DNA of 24,954 nucleotides from IMG/VR virus record IMGVR_UViG_3300032116_001235, positions 1 to 24,954 of that record; one strand, 5' to 3'. Positions 23,119 through 24,954 of this stretch are shown here, piece after piece; the stretch's first letter is position 1; each line of letters opens with the position of its first letter. A program made the translations under genes and the position numbers. The notes below the pieces were generated by a model. It saw only the letters and a program-made list of their open reading frames with translations. It was not told the DNA's origin and made no database searches. Source of the DNA: a virus.

Positions 23119-24054
23119 ATGAACAGAAAATTAAAATTCGACTTAGACATCGAAACAAACGCACTATTGTGCGCAAACCCTGACGAGTTCTATTCTCGTG
23201 CTTATTTAACAGAAGACCTAGTTGACAATTACAGAACTTTGCCAGGAATTAAGTCGGCTACTAAACTTGCAAACGTTGCTTTTGGAAATATCTTAAGAGC
23301 TTCTAACTGTAACTTTTCCGCTCCTGACGATTCACTAGACGCAATCGACATTGATGTTTGTCCTTTGTCAGCAATGGCGCAAATTTGTCAATTTGATTTG
23401 GAGCAATCTTTTGTTTCTTTACAAATGGCTCAAGGTTCTAACGGTGACTTTACAGTTGCTAGTTTTATGAACTACTATTGGAATGAGATGTCTTTGAAAA
23501 TCCAAGAGGATTTGGAGCTTATCAGATGGCAAGGTGACACTTCTTTGGTTGCTGACCCTATCCTTTCTTTGTGTGACGGCTACCTAGTTAAACTTTGTGG
23601 TGATGGTGACGTTATTGGTTTACCTTCAACTGCTATTGATTCAACAAACGTTATTGCTGAAATGACTACTGTTTACACTTCACTACCTCCTGCGGTTATC
23701 CGTAAGAAAGCTGATTTGAGATTTTATGTTTCTGCAAACGTTGCTGCTGCTTACGAGTTAGCTGCTGCTACTGGAAACACTCAAACTTACGTAACTTTGC
23801 CTTTAGGGTTAACTTTCCTAGGTGTTAAGGTTGTTGTTGCTGACGGTATGCCTAACGACACAATGGTGTTGACGCTTAAGAGTAATTTAATTTATTCTTT
23901 TGATGGTGAAGGTGATTCAAAAGCATTGAAAGCGGTGAACCTTACTGACACTGTTGCTGAGCCTTATTTGAGAACTCGTGCAAACATGAAGGTAGGTTTC
24001 CATTACACGAACCCTGCGGAAATCGTTGTTTATAACGAATGTTTCGGAGCATAA
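23119..24054 (+). CDS. Major capsid protein (HK97-type fold, candidate)
   Basis: This 311-residue protein directly follows the protease/scaffold gene, the usual place of the major capsid gene. It has an N-terminal arm region, helices with YYWNEMSLKIQEDLELIRWQ (position of the HK97 spine helix), an inserted Cys/Gly-containing loop (LCDGYLVKLCGDGDVIG) and a late beta section with PLGLTFLGVKVVVADGMP. Codon choice is visibly different from most neighbours (many GCT, CTT, ACT, TTC), as expected of a highly expressed gene. A terminator follows, limiting downstream expression. Confidence 0.82.
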   Translation: MNRKLKFDLDIETNALLCANPDEFYSRAYLTEDLVDNYRTLPGIKSATKLANVAFGNILRASNCNFSAPDDSLDAIDIDVCPLSAMAQICQFDLEQSFVSLQMAQGSNGDFTVASFMNYYWNEMSLKIQEDLELIRWQGDTSLVADPILSLCDGYLVKLCGDGDVIGLPSTAIDSTNVIAEMTTVYTSLPPAVIRKKADLRFYVSANVAAAYELAAATGNTQTYVTLPLGLTFLGVKVVVADGMPNDTMVLTLKSNLIYSFDGEGDSKALKAVNLTDTVAEPYLRTRANMKVGFHYTNPAEIVVYNECFGA

Positions 24055-24078
24055 TTTAATTTAATTACTAACAATAGA

Positions 24079-24108
24079 GGGGGTGGGGTTTACCCTCACC
24101 CCTTTTTT
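24079..24108 (+). terminator. Terminator after the major capsid gene
   Basis: A G-rich arm (GGGGGTGGGG, 24079-24088) pairs with CCCTCACCCC (24093-24102), with one bulged base and a TTTA loop, followed by six T. It probably separates the very abundant capsid message from the tail-tube gene that starts 14 bases later. Confidence 0.85.
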
Positions 24109-24122
24109 AATAACTTATAAAA

Positions 24123-24632
24123 ATGGCTTGTACAACTTTAGAGGCGATTGTTAAAGGATGCGACAATAACATCGGCTCAATTACAAAAATTTATATAAAC
24201 GATATGTCCGAGGTGACTGCGGTTAACGCAAATACCACAACATGGATAATTGGTTCAATAACTCACACTTCACCTTTCTTGGATTTTGAGTTTAGAAGAA
24301 ACACTTCAAACTATACTGAAGAGGCTGCAATTGATTTAATTAACGGTTCGTCTTTCGTTACTCAGACAATTAACTTAATGTTCCACCGAAGAGAAGCTGC
24401 GAAGTCTTTAGCTATTAAAATACTAGGCGAAGGTCAAAGAGACCTTTCAGTTGTTGTTTTGGATGGCAACGGGAAGTATTGGTATTTTGAAAACGTTCAA
24501 GTTACTGCATACGGCGAAGGTTCGGGAACTGCCAAGGCTGACGGTTCTAAATATTCGTTAGTATTGACTGCGGAAAGCGAGCATTTAGCTTACGAAGTTG
24601 ATTCAACGGTAATTGCTGGATTACTAGTTTAA
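24123..24632 (+). CDS. Major tail (tube) protein candidate
   Basis: This 169-residue beta-rich protein begins ACTTLEAIVKGCDNNIGSIT and contains FEFRRNTSNYTEEAAIDL, a helix with FHRREAAKSLAIKI and the ending EHLAYEVDSTVIAGLLV. Size, two N-terminal Cys, beta-sandwich pattern and a location after the major capsid protein fit a tail tube subunit. The start is 14 bases after the capsid terminator, with a leader CTTATAAAA that recalls the TATTATAA element. No signal peptide. The alternative is a different abundant virion protein. Confidence 0.6.
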   Translation: MACTTLEAIVKGCDNNIGSITKIYINDMSEVTAVNANTTTWIIGSITHTSPFLDFEFRRNTSNYTEEAAIDLINGSSFVTQTINLMFHRREAAKSLAIKILGEGQRDLSVVVLDGNGKYWYFENVQVTAYGEGSGTAKADGSKYSLVLTAESEHLAYEVDSTVIAGLLV

Positions 24633-24653
24633 CCAAACTAATATCTAATAAGA

Positions 24654-24685
24654 CCCTCGGAGTGATTCGGGGGTTTTGTGTTTTT
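24654..24685 (+). terminator. Terminator after the tail-tube-like gene
   Basis: CCCTCGGA (24654-24661) pairs with TTCGGGGG (24666-24673) with two G-T pairs and a GTGA loop. The T-rich tract TTTTGTGTTTTT follows. The next ATG is 33 bases after the tract. Confidence 0.75.
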
Positions 24686-24707
24686 ATAACAAATTACGTA
24701 TTTCTAC

Positions 24708-24715
24708 TATTATAA
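24708..24715 (+). promoter_or_regulatory. Late-type TATTATAA start-site element
   Basis: TATTATAA is followed by GAT and the ATG at 24719. A looser upstream half, TAACAAATTAC starting at 24687, lies 21 bases ahead. The whole element fits between the terminator and the start codon. Confidence 0.45.
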
Positions 24716-24718
24716 GAT

Positions 24719-24954
24719 ATGATTTACCTAGACAAAGGAGAAATAAACACTTTCGCTTTAACGCTTACGGAGAACTCGACTATTTCAGCGCCGACTTGGT
24801 TGTTCGTGTTTGAGAACGAATTCAATACCGCATCACAACCTATTTATTGGGTGGGTGTTGATACGTCGCCTTACGTAAATCGTTACAATTTATTCACTTT
24901 GGAAGAGGGCGTTGACCTTACTTTAATTATAGGACAATACACTTATTCAGTTTA
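24719..24954 (+). CDS. Virion-region protein, truncated by the window edge
   Basis: The frame is open from ATG 24719 to the end of the window (78 codons seen). It begins IYLDKGEINTFALTLTENST and continues with WLFVFENEFNTASQPIYWVG and TLEEGVDLTLIIGQYTY, a beta-rich N-terminus typical of small structural proteins in Bacteroidetes phages. It follows a terminator and has the TATTATAA element before its start. The C-terminal part is outside the window, so length and function are not known. Confidence 0.6.
   Translation, partial: MIYLDKGEINTFALTLTENSTISAPTWLFVFENEFNTASQPIYWVGVDTSPYVNRYNLFTLEEGVDLTLIIGQYTYSV

Overview
The window looks like part of the genome of a tailed double-stranded DNA phage (or prophage) of a Bacteroidetes host, most likely Flavobacteriia. 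The DNA is A+T-rich, Shine-Dalgarno sequences are essentially absent, leaders are A-rich, TAA stops dominate, and two perfect Bacteroidetes-type -7 boxes (TAnnTTTG) lie just ahead of genes. Conserved proteins include a PBSX-type large terminase, a gp3-like small terminase, an XkdF-like prohead protease, an HK97-fold capsid protein, a tape measure protein, an ERF annealase with a YqaJ-type exonuclease, and NinG. No integrase, repressor, tRNA, CRISPR array or insertion sequence is visible, so lifestyle is undecided. A long tape measure points to a siphovirus-like particle.

Positions 1-7430 form the DNA metabolism region. It holds a DEDDy exonuclease with a zinc ribbon, a host-type promoter, small proteins, a stand-alone protein resembling DnaA domain IV, ERF annealase plus exonuclease, several small accessory proteins (one ending in an SSB-like FDVPF tip), a structured intergenic RNA with a terminator, a winged-helix replication initiator, a P-loop helicase-like ATPase (also ending FDLPF), an adenine methyltransferase and NinG. 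Positions 7450-9225 hold small membrane proteins, a sigma-like/HTH protein and a protein with modules common beside phage packaging genes.

Positions 9237-20823 carry packaging (small terminase, a PD-(D/E)XK-like protein, large terminase) and then tail genes: two large tail/baseplate proteins, tape measure, a tail-terminator-like protein, fibre proteins and a gp10-like protein. A two-gene minus-strand block (20820-22083) with its own host-type promoter interrupts the late region. Plus-strand genes then resume with the head genes (protease/scaffold, major capsid), a tail-tube-like protein and a truncated virion gene at the right edge. Head genes following tail genes is unusual, and no portal gene is visible.

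The most interesting signal is a repeated element just ahead of late genes: TATTATAA exactly three bases before the start codon at 11159, 15321, 22146 and 24719, with a CATTATAA variant at 8408. In three of the five it is preceded by TAAAACACGAA at near-fixed spacing. Its position fits a -33/-7 promoter whose transcript would begin at the ATG (leaderless), and a phage-encoded sigma-like protein sits just upstream of the late genes. A translational role is the main alternative.
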